Assembly (NCBI GenBank): GCA_021779275.1
Contig: JAJYAX010000014.1
Span: 1 to 10,984, forward strand
Reading direction: 5' to 3'
DNA length: 10,984 nt
Source: Deltaproteobacteria bacterium
GTDB lineage: Bacteria > Desulfobacterota > Desulfobulbia > Desulfobulbales > Desulfocapsaceae
Shown here: one piece after another, positions 1 through 5,519 of the stretch
Layout: each line of letters begins with the position of its first letter
How positions within the stretch are numbered: the first letter of the stretch is position 1
Program-made: the position numbers and the translations under genes
The notes under the pieces: model-generated
Seen by the model: the letters and a program-made list of their open reading frames with translations, nothing else
Databases searched by the model: none
What the model was told of the DNA's origin: nothing

Positions 1-297
1 AGTCTATTCGGAAGCGACGGCAAAGTCGAGAATGAGGAACAGATTTATGACGAGGATGTTTCCCTGGAAAATCTTTTGAAGAAAGAATTCTGGGAGTGCA
101 TTACGAAGTTGTCCGACCAGCTCCCGAACCAGGAGCGAGAGGTTTTTTTTCTCCGGTTTATCGATCACTTGAGCATCCGCGAGATAGCACAGACTTTGGA
201 GAAAAACGAAAGCACGATCAAGACGCATCTCTATCGGGCAATTAAAAAATTCAAAGAAGACGAAGAGACCATGCGGATGGTCGACGGAGGCATATGA
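1..297 (+). CDS. ECF-type RNA polymerase sigma factor, C-terminal part (5' end outside window)
   Basis: The reading frame is open to the left edge, so only the last 98 codons are present. The end is a sigma-70 region 4 helix-turn-helix: an LP-x-QERE-like segment (LPNQEREVFFLRF, about residues 42-54 of the visible part), then LSIREIAQTLEKNESTIKTH (about 58-77), where the recognition helix would contact the -35 element, then a basic Y-RAIKKFK tail. This pattern is typical of extracytoplasmic-function sigma factors, which direct RNA polymerase to stress promoters. The region 2 core is not visible, so the ECF subgroup cannot be assigned. The stop TGA (295-297) overlaps the start of the next gene, which encodes a membrane anti-sigma-like protein; this coupling is classic for a sigma/anti-sigma pair. 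The family assignment is secure and the regulon is unknown. Confidence 0.9.
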   Translation, partial: SLFGSDGKVENEEQIYDEDVSLENLLKKEFWECITKLSDQLPNQEREVFFLRFIDHLSIREIAQTLEKNESTIKTHLYRAIKKFKEDEETMRMVDGGI

Positions 298-788
298 TGA
301 ACATGGACAATCATCTTACGGACGATCAGATCGTCAGATATTTGGTGGACCCCGTTGACCTGCCTTCCGGATTCATTATACATATGGAGACCTGTTTACA
401 TTGTCAATCAGAGAAGAACAGCCTCGAGAGCAAACTTTGCCGCTTAGGGGAAATTGCCAGAAGTTCCGCTCCAGAAATACGAAAAAGGATCATTCTTCCC
501 CACATCCAGACTGAAAAATCTCACTCCATGAGTTGGGTTAGATCACCAGCTGTAGGAGCAACTTTTGCCGTAGGCGTTTTGTTGGCGGTCTGGCTCGGAT
601 TTTCCCATATGGAGCAGCAAAACAAAGTAGCCAAACTGACGACAGAGATGATCAGAGACGAATATCTCATGACGGAAATTGAAAAGCTGGATAGAAACGA
701 TCTCCCCCAAACATGGATTGATATTTCCAGCGACTCTGAAGTCGATTTGGACGACAGCCTGATTGAAATACTAACACCTGGATCTTGA
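297..788 (+). CDS. Putative membrane anti-sigma factor with zinc-finger (ZAS-like) motif
   Basis: About 163 residues. The N-terminal cytoplasmic part has an H-METC-LHC stretch (H-x3-C-x2-C, about residues 29-36), the signature of zinc-binding anti-sigma domains. One hydrophobic segment (about residues 83-103, VGATFAVGVLLAVWLGF) predicts a single membrane helix, with a C-terminal acidic part of about 60 residues that would lie in the periplasm. It probably holds the upstream ECF sigma factor at the membrane until a periplasmic signal arrives. Two adjacent ATG codons occur, at 294 and 297. GGAGG at 286-290 is 3 nt from the first and 6 nt from the second, so 297 is preferred. Either start overlaps the sigma stop codon, implying translational coupling. 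The function rests on motif plus context; no full domain match was run. Confidence 0.82.
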   Translation: MNMDNHLTDDQIVRYLVDPVDLPSGFIIHMETCLHCQSEKNSLESKLCRLGEIARSSAPEIRKRIILPHIQTEKSHSMSWVRSPAVGATFAVGVLLAVWLGFSHMEQQNKVAKLTTEMIRDEYLMTEIEKLDRNDLPQTWIDISSDSEVDLDDSLIEILTPGS

Positions 789-812
789 AGAGACATGAGT
801 TTCCCTTATAAT
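785..812 (+). promoter_or_regulatory. Possible sigma-70-type promoter inside the sigma/anti-sigma operon
   Basis: TTGAAG (785-790) and an exact TATAAT (807-812) are separated by 16 bp. The -35 element overlaps the anti-sigma stop codon. Transcription would begin near 819 and leave a very short leader before the ATG at 833. This could give the Spy-like gene a supply independent of the upstream operon promoter. Two matching hexamers in a fairly A/T-rich gap can occur by chance. Confidence 0.33.
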
Positions 813-832
813 CCTTTGAAAAGGTAGGCATT

Positions 833-1306
833 ATGAAAAAAATGAAGATTTTGATGCTCATGGCGGCCGCGGTTTGTTCCCTGCTGGTATTCAATGATCA
901 GTCTCAGGCACAAGTACCTCCAGGGAGATGGTGGCACTTGCCAGGAATTGTATCAAAAATCGGCATCACCGATATGGAGGGAAGGCAATTGGACAGCATG
1001 TTCGTCCAGAATCGTCTGCGACTCATAGATCTTAAGAGCGGAGTGGAGAAGGAACAGTTTGAGTTGCAGAACCTTCTCGATGCCGCCCATCTTGACGAAA
1101 AAGCAGCGGAAGACCAGTTTTCCAAACTCCAAACTGCGCGGTCCAAGCTCAACGCTGAACGATTCTCGTTTTTGCTTGAGGTGAGGAAACTTCTTGGAAG
1201 AGACCGCTTTCAGCAACTTGAGGGGCTGATGAAAGATTTTCGTAAAAATGCTACGAGGAAATTCAGGCAGGGACAACGCCCCCTGCAAAACAAGGAATCG
1301 GAATAA
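833..1306 (+). CDS. Spy/CpxP-like periplasmic protein (putative envelope-stress or metal sensor/chaperone)
   Basis: 157 residues. An N-terminal signal peptide is clear: basic MKKMK, a hydrophobic core to about residue 20, and likely cleavage after SQA (residue 26). The mature protein is predicted to be almost all helix, rich in charged and Gln residues. IGITDMEGRQLDSMF (about 43-57) and LGRDRFQQLEGLMKDF (about 121-136) resemble the paired LTxxQ-type segments of the Spy/CpxP/ZraP/CnrX superfamily, whose members are periplasmic chaperones or metal sensors. The tail is very basic. It lies 44 bp after the anti-sigma gene on the same strand, which recalls the cnrYXH logic of periplasmic sensor, membrane anti-sigma and sigma factor. 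AAGGTAGG (821-828) is the likely ribosome binding site. It could be the signal input for the pair or simply a regulon product; the sequence does not decide. No obvious His-rich metal site is seen. Confidence 0.72.
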   Translation: MKKMKILMLMAAAVCSLLVFNDQSQAQVPPGRWWHLPGIVSKIGITDMEGRQLDSMFVQNRLRLIDLKSGVEKEQFELQNLLDAAHLDEKAAEDQFSKLQTARSKLNAERFSFLLEVRKLLGRDRFQQLEGLMKDFRKNATRKFRQGQRPLQNKESE

Positions 1307-1390
1307 AACGCTAACCGCAATCAATACGAGTTGAAGGAGAAGTATTTGAGAGTTCTGCGATTTGAACCAAGAAATATTTCCCGACTTGTT

Positions 1391-1425
1391 GCCTTATGAT
1401 AACATGTGCCATGCCTTCATAAGGC
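1391..1425. repeat. 9-bp perfect inverted repeat between two exported-protein genes
   Basis: GCCTTATGA (1391-1399) and TCATAAGGC (1417-1425) are exact reverse complements separated by 17 nt. The structure lies 31 bp upstream of the secreted-protein gene at 1457. No T run follows on the plus strand, so it is a poor rho-independent terminator. A protein-binding operator or an mRNA-stabilising/processing hairpin between two cistrons is more likely. Confidence 0.5.
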
Positions 1426-1456
1426 CTGAAATTAACAATAAGAAGAGGATGCAACA

Positions 1457-1792
1457 ATGATGAAAAGGATCACGAGAGTATTTGCATTGATGATGGCTGT
1501 AATGTTCCTGTTGGGCAATACGGCAGGCTTTGCCGAATCACAATGGAATAAGAACCACCCCCGAAGGCATGAAGTAAACGCAAGGTTAAACAAACAGAAC
1601 AGACGAATTCACAAAGAGGTGAAGGAAGGCGATATAACCAAGGCTCAAGCCCGCAAACAACATCGTGAGGATCTCCAAATCCGAGGAGAAGAGCGAGCGA
1701 TGGCAAGCCAGAACGGCGGCCATATCAACAAGCAGGAGCAGAAGACGCTTAATCAGCAGGAGAATGCTGTAAGTCGTCAGATTGGCCAATAG
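1457..1792 (+). CDS. Small secreted basic protein of unknown function
   Basis: 111 residues. A signal peptide is visible: basic MMKRITR, hydrophobic FALMMAVMFLLG, and likely cleavage after GFA (residue 26). The mature 85-residue chain is hydrophilic, basic, and rich in Asn, Gln, His and Arg, with no cysteine. Landmarks are W-N-K-N-HPRR-x-EVN (about 30-41), a central KEGDITKAQARKQHRED helix (about 56-72), and an MASQNGGHINKQEQKTLNQQEN segment (about 82-103). The chain looks helical and soluble. I believe similar small secreted proteins occur in other proteobacteria, but I cannot name a family. GAGG (1445-1448) sits 8 nt before the first ATG; a second ATG follows directly at 1460. Its position behind the sigma/anti-sigma/Spy-like genes suggests an exported stress product. 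That role is inference from context. Confidence 0.75.
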   Translation: MMKRITRVFALMMAVMFLLGNTAGFAESQWNKNHPRRHEVNARLNKQNRRIHKEVKEGDITKAQARKQHREDLQIRGEERAMASQNGGHINKQEQKTLNQQENAVSRQIGQ

Positions 1793-1838
1793 CCTCTTTC
1801 AGTTAGGTGATCAGCGAAAAATATCAGTGAACATCAGG

Positions 1839-1844
1839 TATAAT
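1839..1844 (+). promoter_or_regulatory. Possible -10 box upstream of the micro-ORF and lipoprotein gene
   Basis: An exact TATAAT lies in an A/T-rich stretch 20 nt before the micro-ORF start. No convincing TTGACA-like -35 element occurs 16-18 bp upstream (the sequence there is GAAAAA). The site could be an activator-dependent promoter or chance in A/T-rich DNA. Confidence 0.25.
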
Positions 1845-1863
1845 CGCACTTTGGAGGAAGTAT

Positions 1864-1932
1864 ATGGAATATATCGCAAAAAGTGTATTTTTAGTCAAAT
1901 ATGCCGAAAAATATTATTTGCGATTTCAATAA
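1864..1932 (+). CDS. Possible 22-codon micro-ORF / leader peptide
   Basis: ATG at 1864, stop TAA at 1930-1932, 22 residues: MEYIAKSVFLVKYAEKYYL plus RFQ. GGAGGAAG (1853-1860) places GGAGG 6 nt before the ATG, a near-ideal ribosome binding site, and a TATAAT lies upstream. The peptide is aromatic-rich (four Tyr, two Phe). Four bases after its stop begins a hairpin with a T run, and 99 bp further lies a gene for a tyrosine-rich lipoprotein. This arrangement resembles a leader peptide plus attenuator. It is too short to judge by coding statistics, and translation is unproven. Confidence 0.35.
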   Translation: MEYIAKSVFLVKYAEKYYLRFQ

Positions 1933-1936
1933 GTTA

Positions 1937-1967
1937 AATTTCTGAAAAATTTCAGGAATTGATTTTT
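1937..1967 (+). terminator. Terminator-like hairpin with T run (possible attenuator)
   Basis: The arms 1937-1946 (AATTTCTGAA) and 1951-1960 (TTCAGGAATT) form a 10-bp stem with one G-T wobble and a 4-nt loop, followed by TTTTT at 1963-1967. The form is that of a rho-independent terminator, but the stem is A/T-rich and therefore weak. It could end transcripts from the 1457 gene or attenuate transcription into the lipoprotein gene at 2032. Confidence 0.45.
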
Positions 1968-2031
1968 GCAACAGAACCCTTTTTATTGATGCCGAATGAT
2001 GTTTGCCGTTTTTGGATAAGGAGGCTATAAA

Positions 2032-2193
2032 ATGAAATTTCGTTGGTGTATTTTAGTGATAGCTTTGATTCTCACATGTAGTGGTTGTGTGGTAGCCCCT
2101 GCCTACCACCCTAGGCCGTATTACAATCCTTATTACGCTCCCCATTACTACTATAGACCCTACTATTATCCGTACTATTATCGAAGGTGGTAG
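2032..2193 (+). CDS. Small tyrosine-rich lipoprotein
   Basis: 53 residues, below the usual ORF-calling cutoff. TAAGGAGG (2018-2025) lies 6 nt before the ATG, a very strong ribosome binding site. The N terminus is a short signal sequence, MKFRWCILVIALILTCSGC, with the likely lipidated cysteine at residue 19 (SGC). The -3 residue is Cys rather than the usual Leu, so the lipobox is imperfect. The remaining 34 residues are almost only Tyr, Pro, Arg, Asn and His: 14 tyrosines arranged as YY, YYY and P-YYY repeats, ending in RRW. Such tails are predicted to be disordered and extracytoplasmic. Short Tyr/Pro-rich lipoproteins of this style occur in many Gram-negative bacteria without a defined role. 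It follows the secreted-protein gene on the same strand and may belong to the same envelope-stress group, which is inference. Confidence 0.7.
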   Translation: MKFRWCILVIALILTCSGCVVAPAYHPRPYYNPYYAPHYYYRPYYYPYYYRRW

Positions 2194-2724
2194 AGAAGTG
2201 GGTGTGAAAAACGGTTCAAAAATATGGAAGAGAGCCTCCTTGCTTATGCCGCGCGTAATCCGTGCAGAAGTACTTCAAGCATTGACGGCGCCACAAACTG
2301 ACCCCCAACAGCAATTCGAGGGGGCACGGGTAAGAGCGGTGCGGGCCGTTTATTATGAACGTTGCCATTTCGAAGGTCTCAATATCCCTTTTACCTAAAA
2401 GATAGGTTTATACATCCAAGACAGGGTTGATTCAAATGGTTCAATACTCTTTTTCATGGTAATGGCCACTGCCAATATCCACCCCTTATAGATGGAGACC
2501 GTGGTTTTCTCCTTTCACACTGTTTCCATCTTTTGTGTCTCTATTTTGACAGGTCATTGCATAGATTTCATTACCTTAATTCCAAGCGTTATTGGGACAA
2601 ATGGGATCATGTGGAATCGGTGATCCCTCGCCCTTCAGAGCAATAGTAGTAACAGTAAATTGAAAATGTCCTATCAACATTAAAACTCCTGAGTCTGATC
2701 AGAACAGGTCGTATTGCCGGCAGG
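2194..2724. other. Intergenic region without a convincing gene
   Basis: 531 bases between the lipoprotein gene (plus) and the sensor kinase 3' end (minus). A 66-codon frame from a GTG at 2198 is open but unlike any family I know. An exact TTGACA occurs at 2546-2551 without a good -10 box at the right distance. A perfect 7-bp inverted repeat, GGGATCA (2603-2609) / TGATCCC (2621-2627), has an 11-nt spacer and no T run. A 10-bp palindrome, TCTGATCAGA, lies at 2694-2703. Base composition changes from A/T-rich to GC-rich across this stretch, so it may be an old junction. Confidence 0.5.
2682..2708 (-). terminator. Weak terminator-like structure downstream of the sensor kinase gene
   Basis: On the minus strand, CCTG and CAGG arms (plus 2705-2708 and 2688-2691) enclose the palindrome TCTGATCAGA, and a TTTT run follows (plus AAAA at 2682-2685). 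It lies just past the kinase stop codon. The stem is short and interrupted, so this is tentative. Confidence 0.28.
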
Positions 2725-5331
2725 TTATCCCATCACCGACTCAATTGTCTCTCTCAGTTCAGCCATGTCAAAGGGTTTGGCAATGGCGGCGCAGAAGCCG
2801 TATTCATCATAATCGACCATGACAGGGTCATGGGAATAGCCGCTGGAGACGATAATCCGTGCCTCGGGATTGATATCGTAGATGGCCCCTGCCGTCTCCT
2901 TACCGCCCATGCCGCCGGGGATGGTCAGGTCGACAATAACCCCGTCGACGGGTGTCCCCGTCTTCCAGAGATGTTTATAGATCTCGATGGCCTCGATGGA
3001 GTTTTTCACACAGATACATTCGTGTCCGAGACGGACAAGTATGCGGTTGGCGATATTGAGCAGCATTTCCTCTCCATCCACCACCATGATCCGGTAATGC
3101 CGACCCGGCGGTCTTTCCCCTTTTTCCTCGGTTTTCAAGCGTTGATCCAGTGAGGCCGGCAGAAAGACAGTGACGGTCGTTCCCTGGCCGGGTTCAGACT
3201 GCACGGTAATATGACCGTCATGTTTCTGGAGGATGGAATAGGCAATGGCCAGGCCCAGCCCGCTGCCGTTGTCTTTCGTTGTAAAGTAGGGATCAAAAAT
3301 CTTGGAGATGTCCCTCTTGTTGATGCCGCAGCCGGTATCTCTGATCTGCAGCCTGATGAAATTCCCGCTGCCCGGCGCCGGGAAGCCGGGGATGTCAATG
3401 CCTGTGACGTTGCTGCAGTCAATATCGATGGCGCCGGAGCCGGAAATGGCCTCCTTGCTGTTGATAATAATGTCTTGGAGGACCTGGCCGATCTGGCCGG
3501 CGTCGATATCCACCAGCCAGAGATTTTCAGGGGCATGGATGGAGCACGAGATGGTTGACCCATGGAGGGCAAAATCGGCTGAGTCCTTGATGAGCGGGGC
3601 AATCGAGGTGGTCTTCCTGACCGGGGTGCCTCCCTTGGAGAAGATCAGCAGTTGCTGGCTCAGGGCCCTGGCCCGAATGGCGGCCTTATCGGCGCTCTCG
3701 AGTAAGTCGTACTTCTCGTCGGCCGGATCGGTGAGTTCGCGGACAAGGTTGATATTGCCGATGATCGCAGTCAGCAGGTTGCTGAAATCATGGGCGATCC
3801 CGCTGGCCAGCACGCCGAGTGATTCGAATTTCTGGGCTCGCAGGACCTCTTTTTCCATTTTCTTGCGTGCGGATATATCCCGTATGATCCCGACGGTATG
3901 CCATTGGTCGCGACTTTTGAAGGCGGAAAAGGAGACCTCAACCGGGAATTCCGTGCCGTCCTTTCTGTAGCCGAACAGTTCAATGGTCTTTGATCCCGCG
4001 CTGTCCTTGTCCGGCATCTTGAACCTTTTCGAGATCTTGGTCAAGGTCGACTGGTGTTTCGGAGGGGCTATGATGGTGGTGATCGGTTTATCCATGGCCT
4101 CTTCGGGCGTATACTGGAAGAGCTTTTCCGCAGCTGGATTCCAGTGCAGGACCTTCTTGTTGCTGTCGATCACAATGATGGCGTTGGCGGCAGCCGAGTT
4201 GATGGCCCGCAGCTGTTCTTCTCTCTCCCGCATGGCCTCTTCCGCATTCTTTCTTTTCATGCTGGTGCGCGCCAGCAGCAGAGAGCAGATGGCGATGATC
4301 GCCAGGCAGACGGAGTAGAGGAGGAATATACGATTCAGGATTTTCACGGGCCAGGCAGCCAGCATCCCGGTCGGCACATAGGATACCGTCTTCCAGAAAT
4401 ATTGACTCTGTTGCGCCTGGATGATCCCCGATGCCGGGGAAGGCTGGCTGCCCTTGAAAACAGGATAGATGGTGCCGAAGGTCACCAGGCCGTTATCTGT
4501 CTGAAACTGTCCCGATTCTTCCCTGTTGATGCGCTGCCATTCATCGGGGAGGTGCTTTTTCATGCTCCGGCCGTCCCGGCTGGACGGGCTGAAATCCCAG
4601 CCCTGGTCCTGATTCCGGCTTGTGAGATAATAGCTGTCTGAATTCACAAGTATGGTTGAGCCGGGCGAGTTGGCCGAGGCCTTTTTCAGCTCCTCAATGA
4701 GCAAGGCGCCGAAGTAATTCAGAACAAGTATCCCGCGGTTATGTCCCGCCGTATCGAAGACCGGTGTGCTGAAGCGGACGGTGGGATTGACGGATTCCAT
4801 CTCGCCCTCCGTATTCAGGTCAAAGGGCGAGACATACACCTCTTCCCGGGAGAGACCGATGGTCTTCTTGAAATAGTCCTTCTCCGAGATGTCTTTGAGT
4901 GTATCGGCACCGGCTTGCCGCGTATGGCCGTCGGCACAGTTGAGGGCAATGATTTCCCGGCCGTTTTCATCTATATACCGGATCTTAGAGTAGGAAGATT
5001 TGATTCTGCAGAAGGACTGCCATTCATCGGTCAGAAGATGGGCATGCTCGGGTCCCCCGTCCCCGAGAAACCGGATCAGTTCGTTCTGGCCGGCCAGGAA
5101 TTTCAGATCCATGCTGATCGCATTGAAATCGGAGGCGACGATGTTCATCTGGTTCCGGATATTGAAAATCTCGTTTCTTTCGATGGTGGTTTTTTCGATT
5201 TTGGCGTCCTTGAAGTACAGGAGTAAGGTCATGCTTCCGAAAAAGACGGCCGAAGGTAGAAAGATGAGCAGAAAACGTTTAAAGATATCATCCCATTTGA
5301 CATGATCGGACATTTCCATCGGGCTCTTCAT
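2725..5331 (-). CDS. Hybrid sensor histidine kinase: Cache-like sensor, PAS, HisKA, HATPase, receiver
   Basis: 868 residues. It senses a ligand outside the membrane and autophosphorylates on histidine. Layout: membrane helix 1 (about 20-40); periplasmic Cache-like domain (about 41-328), with KDYFKK, VYVSPFDLN and VRFSTPVFD-x5-RGILVLNYFG (about 151-208) typical of double-Cache sensors; membrane helix 2 (about 331-354); PAS domain (about 370-490); HisKA with phospho-acceptor H514 in GIAHDFSNLL; HATPase with N624, DTGCGI (665-670), the F box FDPYFTT (679-685) and GSGLGLA (689-695); receiver domain (about 746-866) with phospho-acceptor D801, S829/S830 and K852. One oddity is the receiver's acidic pair, usually DD: it reads D752-G753-E754-E755, so the second Asp is Gly. 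The kinase core appears intact. No DNA-binding regulator lies beside it, so it is an orphan here and its output is unknown. The start ATG has only a weak ribosome binding site; M5 and M7 are alternatives. Confidence 0.93.
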   Translation of the reverse strand: MKSPMEMSDHVKWDDIFKRFLLIFLPSAVFFGSMTLLLYFKDAKIEKTTIERNEIFNIRNQMNIVASDFNAISMDLKFLAGQNELIRFLGDGGPEHAHLLTDEWQSFCRIKSSYSKIRYIDENGREIIALNCADGHTRQAGADTLKDISEKDYFKKTIGLSREEVYVSPFDLNTEGEMESVNPTVRFSTPVFDTAGHNRGILVLNYFGALLIEELKKASANSPGSTILVNSDSYYLTSRNQDQGWDFSPSSRDGRSMKKHLPDEWQRINREESGQFQTDNGLVTFGTIYPVFKGSQPSPASGIIQAQQSQYFWKTVSYVPTGMLAAWPVKILNRIFLLYSVCLAIIAICSLLLARTSMKRKNAEEAMREREEQLRAINSAAANAIIVIDSNKKVLHWNPAAEKLFQYTPEEAMDKPITTIIAPPKHQSTLTKISKRFKMPDKDSAGSKTIELFGYRKDGTEFPVEVSFSAFKSRDQWHTVGIIRDISARKKMEKEVLRAQKFESLGVLASGIAHDFSNLLTAIIGNINLVRELTDPADEKYDLLESADKAAIRARALSQQLLIFSKGGTPVRKTTSIAPLIKDSADFALHGSTISCSIHAPENLWLVDIDAGQIGQVLQDIIINSKEAISGSGAIDIDCSNVTGIDIPGFPAPGSGNFIRLQIRDTGCGINKRDISKIFDPYFTTKDNGSGLGLAIAYSILQKHDGHITVQSEPGQGTTVTVFLPASLDQRLKTEEKGERPPGRHYRIMVVDGEEMLLNIANRILVRLGHECICVKNSIEAIEIYKHLWKTGTPVDGVIVDLTIPGGMGGKETAGAIYDINPEARIIVSSGYSHDPVMVDYDEYGFCAAIAKPFDMAELRETIESVMG

Positions 5332-5377
5332 GCGGTTTCCGGTTTTCTGAGATACGGTTATGGCGCAGACGGGAGAA

Positions 5378-5502
5378 CGGCGACACCCTGAGGTGAAAAC
5401 AGGATGTAAGGGGTGGAACTCTCCACGATAATCTCACGAGTAGTAGCAAGTTCAGCGGTAATTGGCAACACTATTTTCCGCAGGTGTTTATGGGTGTCGC
5501 CG
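5378..5502. repeat. 11-bp perfect inverted repeat spanning 125 bp; possible REP/MITE-like element
   Basis: CGGCGACACCC (5378-5388) and GGGTGTCGCCG (5492-5502) are exact reverse complements, 103 nt apart, in the gap between tex and the kinase gene. A smaller hairpin, GTGGA-ACTC-TCCAC, lies inside at 5413-5426, so the whole could fold as a branched structure. From memory, the right edge (AGGTGTTTATGGGTGTCGCC) resembles a palindromic repeat in delta-proteobacterial genomes that is sometimes mis-annotated as short proteins beginning MGVAGDTHKHL. That comparison is a recollection, not a search result. The structure sits downstream of tex and upstream of the kinase start and may affect transcript ends. 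Confidence 0.5.
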
Positions 5503-5519
5503 GCCGGGCGGGTTCCTGG

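Noticed and set aside
521..1324. Minus-strand frames of 75 to 123 codons opposite the anti-sigma and Spy-like genes
   Set aside because: The plus-strand genes carry clear signal, membrane and zinc motifs, while the opposite frames show none.
2198..2398. 66-codon frame starting at GTG just after the lipoprotein gene
   Set aside because: An AGGTGG precedes it, but that sequence is also the end of the lipoprotein gene. The product has no signal, domain or family resemblance that I recognise, and the stretch reads like non-coding DNA. It remains possible but unsupported.
2546..2574. Exact TTGACA as a promoter
   Set aside because: No acceptable -10 box occurs 15-19 bp downstream, and no plus-strand gene lies beyond it.
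2603..2627. GGGATCA/TGATCCC inverted repeat as a rho-independent terminator
   Set aside because: The stem is only 7 bp with an 11-nt loop, and no T run follows on either strand, so it is listed only as a feature of the gap.
3135..3602. Minus-strand frame of 155 codons within the kinase gene
   Set aside because: It is an out-of-frame shadow of the kinase ATPase region. The kinase frame is continuous with all motifs, so there is no frameshift to explain.
3302..4641. Several plus-strand frames of 111 to 222 codons across the sensor kinase
   Set aside because: They are opposite conserved PAS, HisKA and HATPase sequence; their translations show no recognisable motifs and no good ribosome binding sites.
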